From NCBI GenBank assembly GCA_963555705.1, contig OY743180.1, forward strand, positions 40,704,129 through 40,768,128: a DNA stretch of 64,000 nucleotides, in the 5' to 3' direction. A program made the position numbers and the translations under genes. Position 1 is the first letter of the stretch; each line of letters starts with the position of its first letter. The notes beneath the pieces were generated by a model. The model was not told where the DNA came from, ran no database searches, and worked only from the letters and a program-made list of their open reading frames with translations. The stretch comes from Ligustrum vulgare. Lineage: Eukaryota; Streptophyta; Magnoliopsida; Lamiales; Oleaceae. Positions 24,208-36,765 of the stretch are shown one piece after another.

Positions 24208-27200
24208 TTACACAAACCTATGAAAGAAGTATTTTGCCCATAAGTTTTGAATCTCGATTACTTCCTCGGTTGAATAATATTCTTTAAATGCCTACAAACA
24301 ATCAAAATGAATTATTAGTTATTTTTAATAAAATATAAAGTCATTATTAAAATTCTCATTTTCAATGACTTATACATTTTCTAACGAAGTAAGTTGAAAG
24401 TGTTCTGTGACTATCTCATACATATTTCTCATAACGTAGTAGCCACACTCAGACCCTCTAGGTTGTTGAGGACACTGAAATATTCACATTGAAAAATAAC
24501 AATATTAATAATCAAACTAAATAAAATATAGAAATAATTCAAAGATTTTTAATAAAGTTTAAATCCGTGTTTTCATACTTTTACGTTTTTCCACGTTGTA
24601 TTGGATTTTGTCCTCATGCCTCCAACTGTCCAATACGTTTTGAAAGCCCTAAAATTTCAATAAATTATATCAAAAAGTTACAAAAAAATTAAGACTCAAA
24701 CATCCTACAAAAATTTTGGCAGAGTTTCCCCTATAAATTGAACTTATCCAACCTGTAGGGGGGCCCTGCTATTCAAAACTATCAACTTCTCAACAATCAC
24801 AACTCCACAATCAATTTCACCACAACTCCACAATTATTTCATTAAAAGATTCCTAACTTACGTGTTCAATATCGGCTTGATATCCAAGTCACGCTTAGAT
24901 GCAGCAGCTGAATCTAAGAAGTACACCGTATTCTTCTCAGGAGAAATAACTAGCAACATCCAGTGATTCCTACGTATTATGAACGTGTAAATACAACTTT
25001 AAATATCATATCATTCAAATTATGTTAAAAATTAGAGAATATCAACGGTCTTACTCCTGAAAATACGGTGCTAGAATGAATTTCTTAGTTTTCATTGCCT
25101 TCATGGTGCTGTCCAAGTAATTTATAACACCATTTGCATTTGTTCTTACTGAAATCGATGCAATGTGTGTCGGAGACATGAATCCAATCGATTCAATACC
25201 GTATTCCTGACACAGCTCATGGAGGTACCTAAAAAATAATAATGCCAATAAATAGAAATAAATTAATGATTTAAATTGAAGTTTTTCTTTTTGATCAGAA
25301 GTCTTACAATGAAAACACTTGTAAGATTGATGTATCCAACCATTGCATCAGAAGCAAGTCGGTGATGTCTCCGACTGTAACATAAAAACCATCATCGAAT
25401 GCAAAGTTGAACACGGCGGCATCAACGGGTACCTGGTAGAAGTCATCACCAACAGGCAATTGAATGACCAGAGTGTGTAATATTTTACAATCATCACCCA
25501 GACGTTGCAACGTCTCATCGTCAACAATCGCAGGTCACTGAGTGGATGACATTTCGAAACTCTCGGGTGTTTTTCTTCGTTAAATTTTTTTGCCTGTTGT
25601 GGTGCCTCTTCTTGCAACAAGATAATTTTTATCATCTTCAGTTATACAAATTTAAAAGATATTAATATTGAAAGAATCTTTTATATAACTAAATGTTTGT
25701 ACCTCTCCAAAAATCACCAACTCCTTGGGCCATTGCAAGAAGCTTCCAATAGCTTCCCCCACTGTGGTGTGGTATTGAGATGGCACTGGAATACAACACG
25801 CTTCTGCACCATCGACAATGTGGTCAATGGACACCTTAGCATGATCAGGCCAAAGAGGTTGATGATGCACCACCGTGTCGGGTCCGGCTGGATAAACCAT
25901 CCCGCTCGCTACTATTTGTTTCTCACCATTAAGACTAATGGCGAGACGACAAGGAGACGACTTCTATTGTATAACATCATTGAACATATATGTTAGCAAC
26001 TTCCAGTTGAAATAACATAAATAATGTTAAAAAATTCTAAATAACATAACATTAAATACCTGAAGTCCATGAAATGGGTCTGGATCCACGGAGTGGCAAC
26101 TGCTGCGAGTTGGTGGTCGGGGCTGTGGAGTTACGTCCACCTCGGCCTCAACATTTAAGCCCAGGCGCTGGAGGATAGCATCATATTTAGTCTGCATACT
26201 ATGGTAGTCCCTCTGCATAGTATCGAATTTACTCTGCATCTCCGACATGGTCTGATGCCTGACACGCTCGGCAATACTATCCTCCATCTCTGACCTGATC
26301 ATCTCCTTAATATCGTCTACTGAGACGACCCCACAGGAACGTCTAATGTAATCATCAGGCTTGCCGTAAACATCCCTCGTGGTCACATAGACGCCATACC
26401 CCCTCACCCTACCAGGGTGATCCGGCTTACCAAGGGCTTCACTTAAAATATCGTGCTGTCTACTTGCCACAAATGTCCCCTGCGTGGACTGCTCAGCTTT
26501 TTCAACCTATTAACAGAAAAATGAAACATAAATATAAGTATAAATTTAAGTAAATTTGAATTTAAATTATGAAAAAATAATCATGATATACTTACAATTT
26601 TATCAAACACCCCCCTCGTTTTCTCGTTAGGGATGTAATAACTTCCATCTTCTTTCTTCTTCGATCTAGCTCGAATCCAATCTAAACTTCGATCCTCACT
26701 TACAATCGACGAGCTAATCATGTCTCATGAAGAACTTGAAGACAGTGGGTCACTGACTACCCACTGTGGCTTCATCCCCACATAACCAGCTGAGCCCATA
26801 TAATGTGGATGCTCGTTTCGCAATTGAGCATCCCTGGCTTTCTTACTTTTTTCCTGAAATTGTCACATCAAGTATTTAATTTCCAACTAAATAAATCACA
26901 TGCGTACAATTAAATATATATACCTTAAATTTATCAGTCTGGCGTTCTTTCTTAAACGAGTCCCATTGCTCTTCAGTTATAAAAGAGTAAAGTTGCGTAG
27001 GAGATGTGTATTTCGGGTGGTCATGTGTGATATAATCATGAACCAGCCGAGTCTTGAAATCTTTCCATCGCATCCCCGCAACTTTCAACACCCTTTTTTT
27101 TGCTGCGTCATCGGGGATGTTGAACTCCCTCTGAAAGACGAATATAATATGCGATGTTATAATAAAAAATTACGAAACGTTATCAATTAACCATGTATGT

Positions 27201-27500
27201 AGTGATAGTACCTTTATTTCTTCCCACATCAAGTCCTTAAGGCCGGGATCAACCTTGTGCCAATCACTGATGTTAATGTCAATGTGAATACGGGCCAAAC
27301 ACCCGACATAGTGTTTGAAGTTCCTCTTGCCTGGTCCGATTGGCCTATGTTTGTCATCGAACTCGATGACATTCACTTCACCGGCCTTCTTCATGTTCTT
27401 ACACATTGTTGGCCCTCTAGTCCTTTTGGTACTGGTAGCATGATGATCATCTGAAGATGATGAAGACTTGGCCACTATATTGAGACTACTTTTAACGTAC
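24208..27500 (-). pseudogene. Ptta/En/Spm-domain and C48 (Ulp1-like) protease gene of the CACTA
   Basis: Minus-strand exons with consistent GT/AG ends and phase: about 27500-27212 (start uncertain), 27130-26924, 26853-26596, 26506-26060, 25963-25703, about 25640-25308, 25228-25055, 24969-24862, 24648-24579, 24474-24376, 24291-24208. The first exons give RNFKHYVGCLARIHIDINIS and GMRWKDFKTRLVHDYI, typical of the plant transposase Ptta/En/Spm domain; exon 4 has a coiled-coil-like QSKFDTMQRDYHSMQ. The last exons encode a C48 cysteine-protease domain: NHWMLLVI (His), FLDSAAA (Asp), QQPRGSECGYYVM (Gln and catalytic Cys), so all catalytic residues survive. In-frame stops: TGA at 26725-26727, TAA at 25579-25581, TGA at 25535-25537. 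The acceptor of exon 6 is unclear. The protein's role in transposition is not established. Confidence 0.85.
24708..24790 (-). repeat. Tekay LTR-like snippet inside an intron of the CACTA gene
   Basis: The plus sequence TTTGGCAGAGTTTCCCCTATAAATTGAACTT and AACCTGTAGGG resembles, inverted, the end of the Tekay-type LTRs (compare about 45420-45475). It lies in the intron between 24862 and 24648. A second, weaker copy is at 31015-31095. Confidence 0.55.
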
Positions 27501-27638
27501 CTGCACATATAACAACGTATTAATAAATTATTGTTATCAAAACGACAAAAGAAATTGTTAACAATGTGTAGAGCATATATGAAAAATAAAAGAAAGTTAA
27601 AAGCAAAGACTGTGTAAATAAACTCATACAATTAATAA

Positions 27639-30600
27639 TCAGGAACGACGGTCAATCCATAATCCTTCTTCATGATCCCAACGCATATAATTTGATTCAA
27701 TGTTATCTTCCCCTAAAGTTGCACTCCGTTGTATACCGATAGAAAATGGAGGGGTTTCATCAAAGTGATCATAATCTTCTTCATCTACTACATCACCAAT
27801 CCCAACAATGCGTCTCTTTCCTTGAAGGACGACTGACCACTTAGTATCGGCAGGATCAAGAACATAAAATACCTGTTTGGCTTGTGATGCAAGTATGAAT
27901 GGCTCGTCTAGATAACCCAACCGGCCGAAATCCACCATAGTGAATCCTAATTCATCCACCCGAACACCCCGTCGGTTATCAACCCATTTACATTGGAAGA
28001 GAGGAAACTTGAACTCCCTATAATCAAGTTCCCAAATATCTTCAATGATACCATAATAGGACATCGAGGCATCTACTGGCATGGTATCTTTAGCATTTGA
28101 AAAATCTCTTGATAGTGCTACTTGTGTCACTCCACTGTTTTGCACTGCACTCTTATCATCTTGACGTTTAGTGTAAAACGTATACCCATTAATGTCATAT
28201 GCTTCATATGACCTCACAATCGTGGTAGGACCGTAAGCTAACCACTTTACCGTTTCAACAATGGTATTCGGTGTTTGTGACAATTCTTTCATGACTTTAT
28301 TTTTGAACCATTTTGCAAATGAACGATTATGTTCATTAGTTACCCACCTTTCAACTTTTGAAGGATTCTGCTGCCTTATGATGGACATATGCTCGTCCAA
28401 ATATGGATGAACTTCAGGAAGGTGTTGTAATACAAGGAGGTGTGCTTTATATCGCAATTCAACATTGGGGACGATTGACTTGCATCCAATAGTACCTTTA
28501 CCTTCAAGTCTTCCATCATGCCGAGATTTAGGAACACCAATAGTCTCAACGTCATCCAAGTAATCAGTACAAAATTCAATAGCCTCCTCAGCAGCATAAC
28601 CTTCAATGATACTACCTTCAGGTCGAAATCGATTTCTCACATATCCTTTCAATATACCCATGTATCTCTCAAATGGATACATATACCTCAAGAATGCTGG
28701 ACCACAAATCTTAATTTCTCTCATCAAGTGAACAAGTAAGTGCACCATAACGTCAAAAAATGATGGCGGAAAATACATTTCAAATTGACATAGAGTGATA
28801 ACAATATCGGCCTGCAAATCATCCAACTCCTCCGGATCAATAACTTTGCTGCAAATTGCATTGAAAAAAAAACAAAGTTTTATAATGACTTGTCTAACAT
28901 GTTTTGGGAGAATGCCTCGAATTGCAACTGGTAACAATTGTTGCATTACGACATGACAATCATGAGACTTCATACCAACCAATTTTAAGTCCTTCATCGA
29001 GACAAGACTTTTAATGTTTGATGAGTACCCAGATGGAACCTTAATAGTATGCAGACACTCACAAAAACTTGTTTTCTCTTTTCTCGACAAAGTATAGCAA
29101 GCTGGGAGTAAATAAGTACGCTTTTCCGACTCTTGCGGTGCTAATTGATCCCTTATTCCCATTTCTACCATGTCCTTCTTGACTTTAATACCATCTTTCG
29201 TCTTTCCTGGAATGTTCAACAATGTCCCAATGATGCTATCACAAACATTTTTCTCCACGTACATTACATCAAGACAATGCCTTACAGATAAGTGTTGCCA
29301 ATAAGGTAGATCCCAGAATATGGACCTTTTCTTCCAAAGACTCTTCTGAGGAGGCTTAAAAGTTTTTCCAAACGAAACATCAAAATTTTTAACTCGTTCA
29401 TATACCTCACCTCCTGTTAATGGTAAGCGAGCTGTTCGAGCCTCGATTTTTCCATTGAATGGCTTTTTCTTCTTGCGATAAGGGTGGTCAATAGGGAGAA
29501 ATCTTCTATGACTCATGAAGACATTTTTCTTGCAGTTTTTCAACCAAAGATCAATCATGTCTTCTTCACAAATGGGACATGATTTAGGTCCTTTGTTAGT
29601 ATAACCTGACAAGTTACCATAAGCTGGAAAATCATTTACGGTGCAAAATATCATAGCATGTAAGGTGAAATTCATCTGGGTATATGCATCAAACACAGAC
29701 ACGCCTTCATCCCACAATAGTTTTAAATCTTCAATTAGTGGGGCTAGATAAACATCTATGTCATTACCCGGTTGTTTGGGCCCTGATATTAACAAAGATA
29801 ACATGATATACTTGCGCTTCATACATAACCAAGGAGGAAGATTGTAAATAGTCAAAAGAACCGGCCAAGTGCTATGTCGACTACTCATATTACCGTGTGG
29901 GTTCATCCCATCTGTACATATTCCTAGCCTAAGATTTCTATCTTCGCCCCCAAACTCGGGAAACAACCTATTAATATTCCTCCATTGAGGAGAATCAGTC
30001 ACGTGTCTTAGTTTTCCATCTTCTTTTCTCCCGTCGGCATGCCACCGCAAGTTCTTTGCATCCTTTGCATTGGCAAACAAACGTTTAAATCTTGGTATTA
30101 CAGGTAAATACCATAACACCTTTGCCAGAGGGCTTTTCTTATCACCACAATTATCATTCACGTTCTTCCGTTTATATCGTGATACCCCACACTTTGGACA
30201 TAGACGCAAGTCCTTGTAATCATTTCGATACAATATACAATCATTTGGAGATGCATGTATCCTCTCAATCTCCATACCCATCGGGCACAACAATTTCTTT
30301 GCCTCGTAAATTGAACTAGGAAGTTCGTTATCTTCCGGAAGCATCTCTCGTAACAGTCCCAATAATGCCGTGAAACTTTTATCACTCCACCTATTGCTTG
30401 CTTTCAAGTTATACAATTTTAGTACCGCAGACAATTTAGTGAATTTATTACAACCAGAAAACAAAGGCTTCTCAGACTCGTTGAACAAGTTATCTAATAC
30501 ATGAGGTTTTTCAATGTATTCCCCTTGTATATCACGCATCATATCGTCTATCATATCATTCTCGTCATTTTCCAAATCATTCTCACAAATATTGCTTGAA

Positions 30601-30890
30601 TTATTCTGCTGCTGATCACCAACATCGTCACCAGTGCTCGTCCTGGGAAGCATATTCTCACCATGTCATATCCATCGTGTATAACCTTCTTTAAACCCAC
30701 GACGAATCAAATGACTCTTCACTTGATCAAAACTACGAAACTTTCTCAAATTCTTACAATCGTAACAAGGACACAAAATCATTGTTTCACCTTTCTTTCT
30801 CTTGTTTTCATCCGCACATTTCATAAACTCTTCAACACCTTTTACATATTCATGTCTATTACGTCTGCCATACATCCAACCCCGATCCAT
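27639..30890 (-). pseudogene. TNP2-type CACTA transposase with one premature stop
   Basis: The reading frame starts at 30890 (MDRGWMYGRR) with the transposase-associated domain (residues 1-75, CPCYDCKN zinc-type motif). It reaches a TGA at 30666-30668 and continues in the same frame without a break to 27639, 1079 codons in all. The context RWI-stop-HGE matches the usual WIWHGE, so a Trp codon has become TGA. After it come the TNP2 core (LGICTDGMNPHGNMSSRHST, PPWLCMKRKYIMLSLLISGP, PGNDIDVYLAPLIEDLKLLW, about residues 310-420 of the full frame), a DUF4218-like block (YPFERYMGILKGYVRNR) and a DUF4216-like block (FPLFQCKWVDNRRGVRVDE). This protein is the presumed catalytic transposase. A non-coding first exon and intron precede it. 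Probably inactive unless the stop is read through or spliced out. Confidence 0.93.
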
Positions 30891-30899
30891 ATCAATGAC

Positions 30900-31840
<941 letters not shown>

Positions 31841-31849
31841 AATTTATGA

Positions 31850-32160
31850 GATTGCGCGTCGGTTTTTTGGAAAAACCGACGCGAGAAACTCCGGTTTCTC
31901 GCGCCGGTTTCTCGCGTCGGTTCATAGAGAACCGACGCGCAAAGTCGGACCGGCCGGCTTTGCGCGTCGGTTTACCTTGAACCGACGCGAGAAACTCCGG
32001 TTTCTCGCGTCGGTTTTTCCAAAAACCGATGCGCAAAGTCGGCGGTCCGACTTTGCGAGTCGGTTTAAAATAGAAACCGACGCTTGTTCCTAAATTTTAA
32101 TTACGAAAATGCCACCGTCCTATTTTATGCGTCAATTTTTTGAAAAACCGACGTATTTTC
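31850..32160. repeat. CACTA right subterminal repeats
   Basis: Alternating GCGTCGGTTT and AACCGACGCGAGAAAC units, several arranged as hairpins (31855-31882, 31914-31940, 31965-31990). They share the GTCGGTT core with the left array but use GCGCAAAG or GCGAGAAA spacers. Confidence 0.88.
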
Positions 32161-32195
32161 CTCATTTTTTTTTATGCCTTTTTGTACTAGTGAGA

Positions 32196-32733
32196 AAAAT
32201 CTGATATGCGGCCCAGTCGGACAACAGCACGATCGCGTGGTAGAACCTCTGGCGATCGCGTGGTAGACGTTAAAAACTCTCGGGTTAAGAATTTGCACCA
32301 TCTCGCGATCGCGTGGAACGTATCCAGCGATCGCGACTTCCTCTTTTCTCGGATGTACAATTTAGTCCCTGACTTTTAATTGCACCTTCAATCCTCAACT
32401 TTCAATTGTTGCAATTTAGTCCCCAAACTTTATCTTCTTCTTGATTTTCCCATTTAAGCTCTCATATCCTTCAAATCGTTCCTCCAACCTTTGATTTCTT
32501 CACTTTGGCACCACGCATGTTTCCCGGTTGTTGTCACAAACTCCTCACTTGTCCAATTTAGCTCCAATTAACATCCAATTGTGTCCTTTTTCCATTGATT
32601 TCATCATTCTTCATCTTTTGGGATATTTTCTGAAAAGTAAACGATAAACACAAATTAAATAGCAAATATTCCAAAACGACAATAATTACACCTAATTTAG
32701 ACATACAAATAAGTGTATAAAATACACTTATCA
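32196..32733 (-). repeat. 3' LTR of the Athila-type element, part proximal to the body
   Basis: Continues the LTR after the CACTA and its duplicated AGA, matching 39334-39870. On minus it begins TGATAAGTGTATTTTATACA. Contains GCGATCGC palindromes (about 32229-32335). Confidence 0.93.
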
Positions 32734-32749
32734 AATACCCCCAAACTAG
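32734..32749 (-). promoter_or_regulatory. Polypurine tract of the Athila-type element
   Basis: On minus CTAGTTTGGGGGTATT directly precedes the LTR start TGATAAG, matching the tract at 7404-7415. Confidence 0.8.
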
Positions 32750-33319
32750 AACTATTGTTCGCCCTCGAACAATGTAAACTAAACTATCAAATATTTTTGT
32801 TGTGTCAACATGTTTACCATATGCCTCCATAGTCCAAATCAATTCAAGCTTTAAGCAAGAGTCATGAACAACAATGCAAAATAATTTTCTAGTTATGTCG
32901 CCGGAATTTCAAGTGTGTGTGTGAATAGCCAATGTCAAACGCATACTTATGCAAAAGATATACTCAACACTGTGTGGCTCATTATGCATAATCCAGCCCG
33001 AATCCCATGTGGTCAACCTATGATTTCTAATAAAATTCCTTTCAACGCTCATGGATGATCACCACTTTCTGCTTTTTCTCTCGCATCCCAGGTTTTTATC
33101 TATGTGGGTTCTAAAAATATTCTTAGCTTTTTCCACACAAGGCAGTCAAAATCAGAAATATGCATGCACAACTAATCAAAAGAAAGCAGTCCCCAATTCT
33201 ACAACCTCAACCACCACAGTTTAGTCAACAAAGCTTATACCATGCAATTTTTTTTTATGGACGACTTTTTCTTTTAATTGTCCCTGTCTTTTACCATCTT
33301 TGTGCAGAAATTTTCAACG

Positions 33320-33600
33320 GCCTTTCTATATGACACCTGTAGCGGGCTTTCAGATCGGTAACTCCCAAACCATACGGCTTTAGGGTACCAGGTTCAGAGA
33401 ACCCCTCAGACGTACTTGCCCGAGTCATAAAGGCTTAAATAGAAAAGTTAAAGATGTTATAATGTCTTATGTGTAAGTCCACTCTCCGTACTTGCTTTCT
33501 AATTGACCCATGTAGCGAACTTTAGGTCGATGACTCCCAAGCCAGTTGGCTTTAGGGCACCAGGTTTGAAAGACCCCTCGGACTTACTTACTCGAGTCAA
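33320..33600 (-). repeat. 3' untranslated tandem repeat pair (period 171)
   Basis: Two units containing GGCTTTAGGG(C/T)ACCAGGTT end in CGAGTCA at 33421 and 33592. They are homologous to the pair at 6538-6825. Tandem repeats in 3' untranslated regions are known in plant Tat/Athila-group elements. Confidence 0.75.
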
Positions 33601-35709
33601 AAAGGCATTTGAAGAGCGGAATAAGACCTTCGGCATTTTTCTATTTTTATGCTGGAAATGGTTTATACCAGTTGACCAAACTGCAATAACTAAAGTAAAA
33701 AACCAAGAACCACAAACCTCCAACCCGTCAATACACACAAATTCCAACCATTTTACCCCCAAGCTTGCATTTTAGCATGATTGGTTCTAATTTAGGGGTG
33801 GGATGTCTAACGATCTAAGTTCAGGGCTTTTTGAGTCATTCCTAAGTTCAAATTGCATAAAACTTTGCCCCACATGCATTAAACAACATCCCTCACACAA
33901 GCAATTATCCAACACTGGCTATGTGCGCAATAAGTATGAATCTAGCAAAACATAACCAATTCAAAATAAGCTCATGCTTTCATGTTGTCCAATTTTCAAA
34001 CCTAAACACAAATTGATTCATACTATATCCTAGGCAATAAACATTTCAACAAAGTTTTCAAATTTTTTTTTATTATTTTATCCCTAAAGAATCGAATGAA
34101 TATAAAATGAATGATGAATGCAATGAATTTCCACCCCCAGACTTGAAATGAACATTGTCCCCAATGTTTGTCAAAAAGATTCAACAAAATAAAACAAGAC
34201 AAAGAAAAGAGAACGAGAACTTCCCAAGTTTAGAGGATGTATTTCTTTGAAGCTTCCTGTAGCACTGCATTGGATGAATCGACCCTTTGTTTGTATTGTT
34301 CAAATTGGGTTGGCGTGTTTTGACTGGTGTTTTCCCTGCAAATAAGAAATGATTAACATTAGAAGACATAAACACCAATAAGAAGAAATTTAAGTTCACT
34401 ACCACACCCCCAAACTAAAGTTAAAGCAAAATTTTGAATTTTCAAAATTGATCGACCACACACATTCAAGCCTTGACATCGCCTAGAAAAACATAAATTT
34501 TCTCGAGCCATCTTTTGATATGTTAAAGTTCACAGCATGGTCTACAACATATTAAAAATTCAGGTCTTTTGGAGCTCAATAGGGTCATGTAAAACTATGG
34601 CAAAGTTGGTGACGTGAGTGGATTTTCAGGTGCAATGGCCTGCAGTGGCCTTGCATTGGGCTGCCATGGTGCTAAATTTGTTTTCATGAATTCTGTGAAA
34701 TGAAGTGAACTAATTCATGAACTACACACATATTATCAATGAGAAACATATCATGAAGATAAATGCTCGGAAGGATGTCTCAGATTAGCACTAGAATGTC
34801 TTTGTGGCATTTCATCAAATACATGGTGTGCATTGCAAAAATCAAAGGGTATGCATAGGTTTGGAGGCATGAATGAACCAAAAATTTTGTCTACTAAACC
34901 TCAAATCACAATCTCCAACCACTAACCTAAGCCCACTCTTCACCATTCACAATTTCAAAATCCAAGAACTCAAAGAAAATTTCAAAATTTTGAGGAAACA
35001 TGGATTTATATGAAAATTTTCATACCTTTCATGGATTTGGATGTGAAAATAGCAATGAATTTTGTGCAACTAGGTGTTGATGAAATGCACACAAAATGGA
35101 AGATCAAATATGAGGTGATTGGGGGAGAGAAAATGAGTTCATGTTGTTTGAAATTGAAAGAATTAAGTGAAGCACTTAAACTGCCGAATTTGGTATTAGA
35201 TTAGCCACGCGATCGCCTGGCTGGAGTGCCAGCGATCGCGTGGTTCAAGGTTTTAAAACCTGTTGATTTTTAAGTGCAGATTCGCGATCGCCATTGCCTA
35301 ATGGCACGCGATCGCGTAGTACCCGGCAATACTGAAAAAATTTCCTATTTTTGATTTTCAAAATCATTTTTATCCCCCTGATCACTTCATGATTGATGCG
35401 ATGATTTTCCAAACATTAACTTCATGATTCAAACTAGTGTGTGTGAGTTTGGAATGACGATAGAAACCTAGCCTAATGTAAACATGAATCCAAAAACATT
35501 AATAAATATGCAATAATAGACTAATATGCAAAAGTGTCCTTAACATGAACATGCAAAACACCCAAACAATTTTTCTACCATGCATATATCTAAAATTCAG
35601 CAAATAAATAAATTATGAAAGCGTAATAAATAAAAGGGAAGAAAGGTCGGGTTGCCTCCCAACAAGCGCTCTGTTTTAAGTCTAAAGCTCGACTTTGTGC
35701 ACTTCTTTA
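33600..35709 (-). other. Long non-coding 3' region of the Athila-type element
   Basis: No reverse transcriptase, RNase H or integrase motif was found in any frame. The block at about 35640-35690 (GCTTGTTGGGAGGCAACCC on minus) is the marker that normally follows the last reading frame of Athila elements. Here it follows the protease almost directly. A cluster of GCGATCGC palindromes lies at 35205-35325. A 64-codon frame on plus at 35010-35204 has no recognisable motif. Confidence 0.6.
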
Positions 35710-36765
35710 TCATGGAGGCTTGAAAGATGATCTCAGAGCCTTGGACATCTTGCAATTTCCAGCCTTGCACTTCTCAACTCGTTTTCTCAGTCTCTTGAAT
35801 CCCAAAGCCTCACTTTTAGCCAATTGTTGAGGGATGTTAGGCTTTTCTTCCTTCTTGTCCCTCCATCCATCTTTTTCCTTTACGAACTCATATTTTGTGA
35901 TTAGATCCTCCTCGAGCTTAATCCCTTGCTTCTCATTTTCTTCTGGTTTCTGAATTACTCCTTCCACTTTGAAGCAACTTTCCTTTAGATATTCGAGATC
36001 CTGTCTTGGCTTGATGCTGAAACTGACTTGTTCATGCTCGACTCGAAAAATGATTTCCCCTTTTTCGATGTCTATGAGAGCTCGTCCTGTAGCAAGAAAT
36101 GGTCTTCCAAATATCAGGGGCATCTGAGAGTCCTCCTCCATATCAAGGATCACAAAGTCAACTGGAAAGAAGAACTTGTCCACTTTCACAATCACGTTCT
36201 CCACTATCCCATATGGATACTGTATAGACCTGTTAGCAAGCTTTAGTGTGATATTTGTTGGTTTAGGCTCCCCCAAACCAAGTTTCCTGTATACAGACAA
36301 AGGCATTAAATTAACACTGGCCCCTAGATCACACAAAACATTATCAAAACTGAAATTACCAATAATGCAAGGGATAGAGAAACTCCCTGGATCGGTCAAT
36401 TTTTGTGGTAATTTCTTTTGAAGTATGGCGCTGCACTCCTCACTCAGTGCTACTATTTCATTGTCAACCAATTTCCTTTTATTTGACAGCATCTCTTTCA
36501 TGAATTTCAAGTAGAGCGGCATTTGAGCCAATGCTTCAGCAAAAGGAATATTAATGTGCAGTTTCTTGAATATTTTCAAGAATTTTCCAAACTGCTGCTC
36601 CAACTGATGCTTTATCAATCTTTGTGGATAAGGAACTGGGGGTACATATGCCTTTACTGGAGGTCGAACTCGAACTTCTTCTTCCACTTTTTCTTGAGTT
36701 TCTGAAGTTGATCCCTGCTCCTTTTCACTTTTCTGTTCTTCCACCACATTTTTCTTCTGGTTCTT
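35710..36765 (-). pseudogene. Athila-type aspartic protease region
   Basis: A 345-codon frame on minus (36747-35710). It opens with a Glu/Lys-rich linker and YPQRLIKHQLEQQFGKFLKI, then FKKLHINIPFAEALAQMP. The aspartic protease follows with its active-site loop CDLGASVNLMPLSVY (about residues 139-153) and the second conserved block MPLIFGRPFLATGRALID (residues 209-226). In a normal element this would be one polyprotein with gag upstream and RT downstream. Here it is cut from gag by a frameshift in an A-run near 36748-36753 and ends at a stop just before the 3' non-coding region. The protease core itself looks intact; whether it is made is doubtful. Confidence 0.9.

Noticed and set aside
24600..24650. 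Reading this exon in the frame GFQNVLDSWRHED
   Set aside because: Splice phase from the preceding exon gives AFKTYWTVGGMRTKSN, which also matches the family; the first frame is wrong.
30092..30319. Plus-strand frames opposite TNP2
   Set aside because: Shadow of the transposase coding strand; no domain.
36028..36421. Plus-strand frames opposite the protease
   Set aside because: Shadow frames of the minus-strand Athila-type protease.
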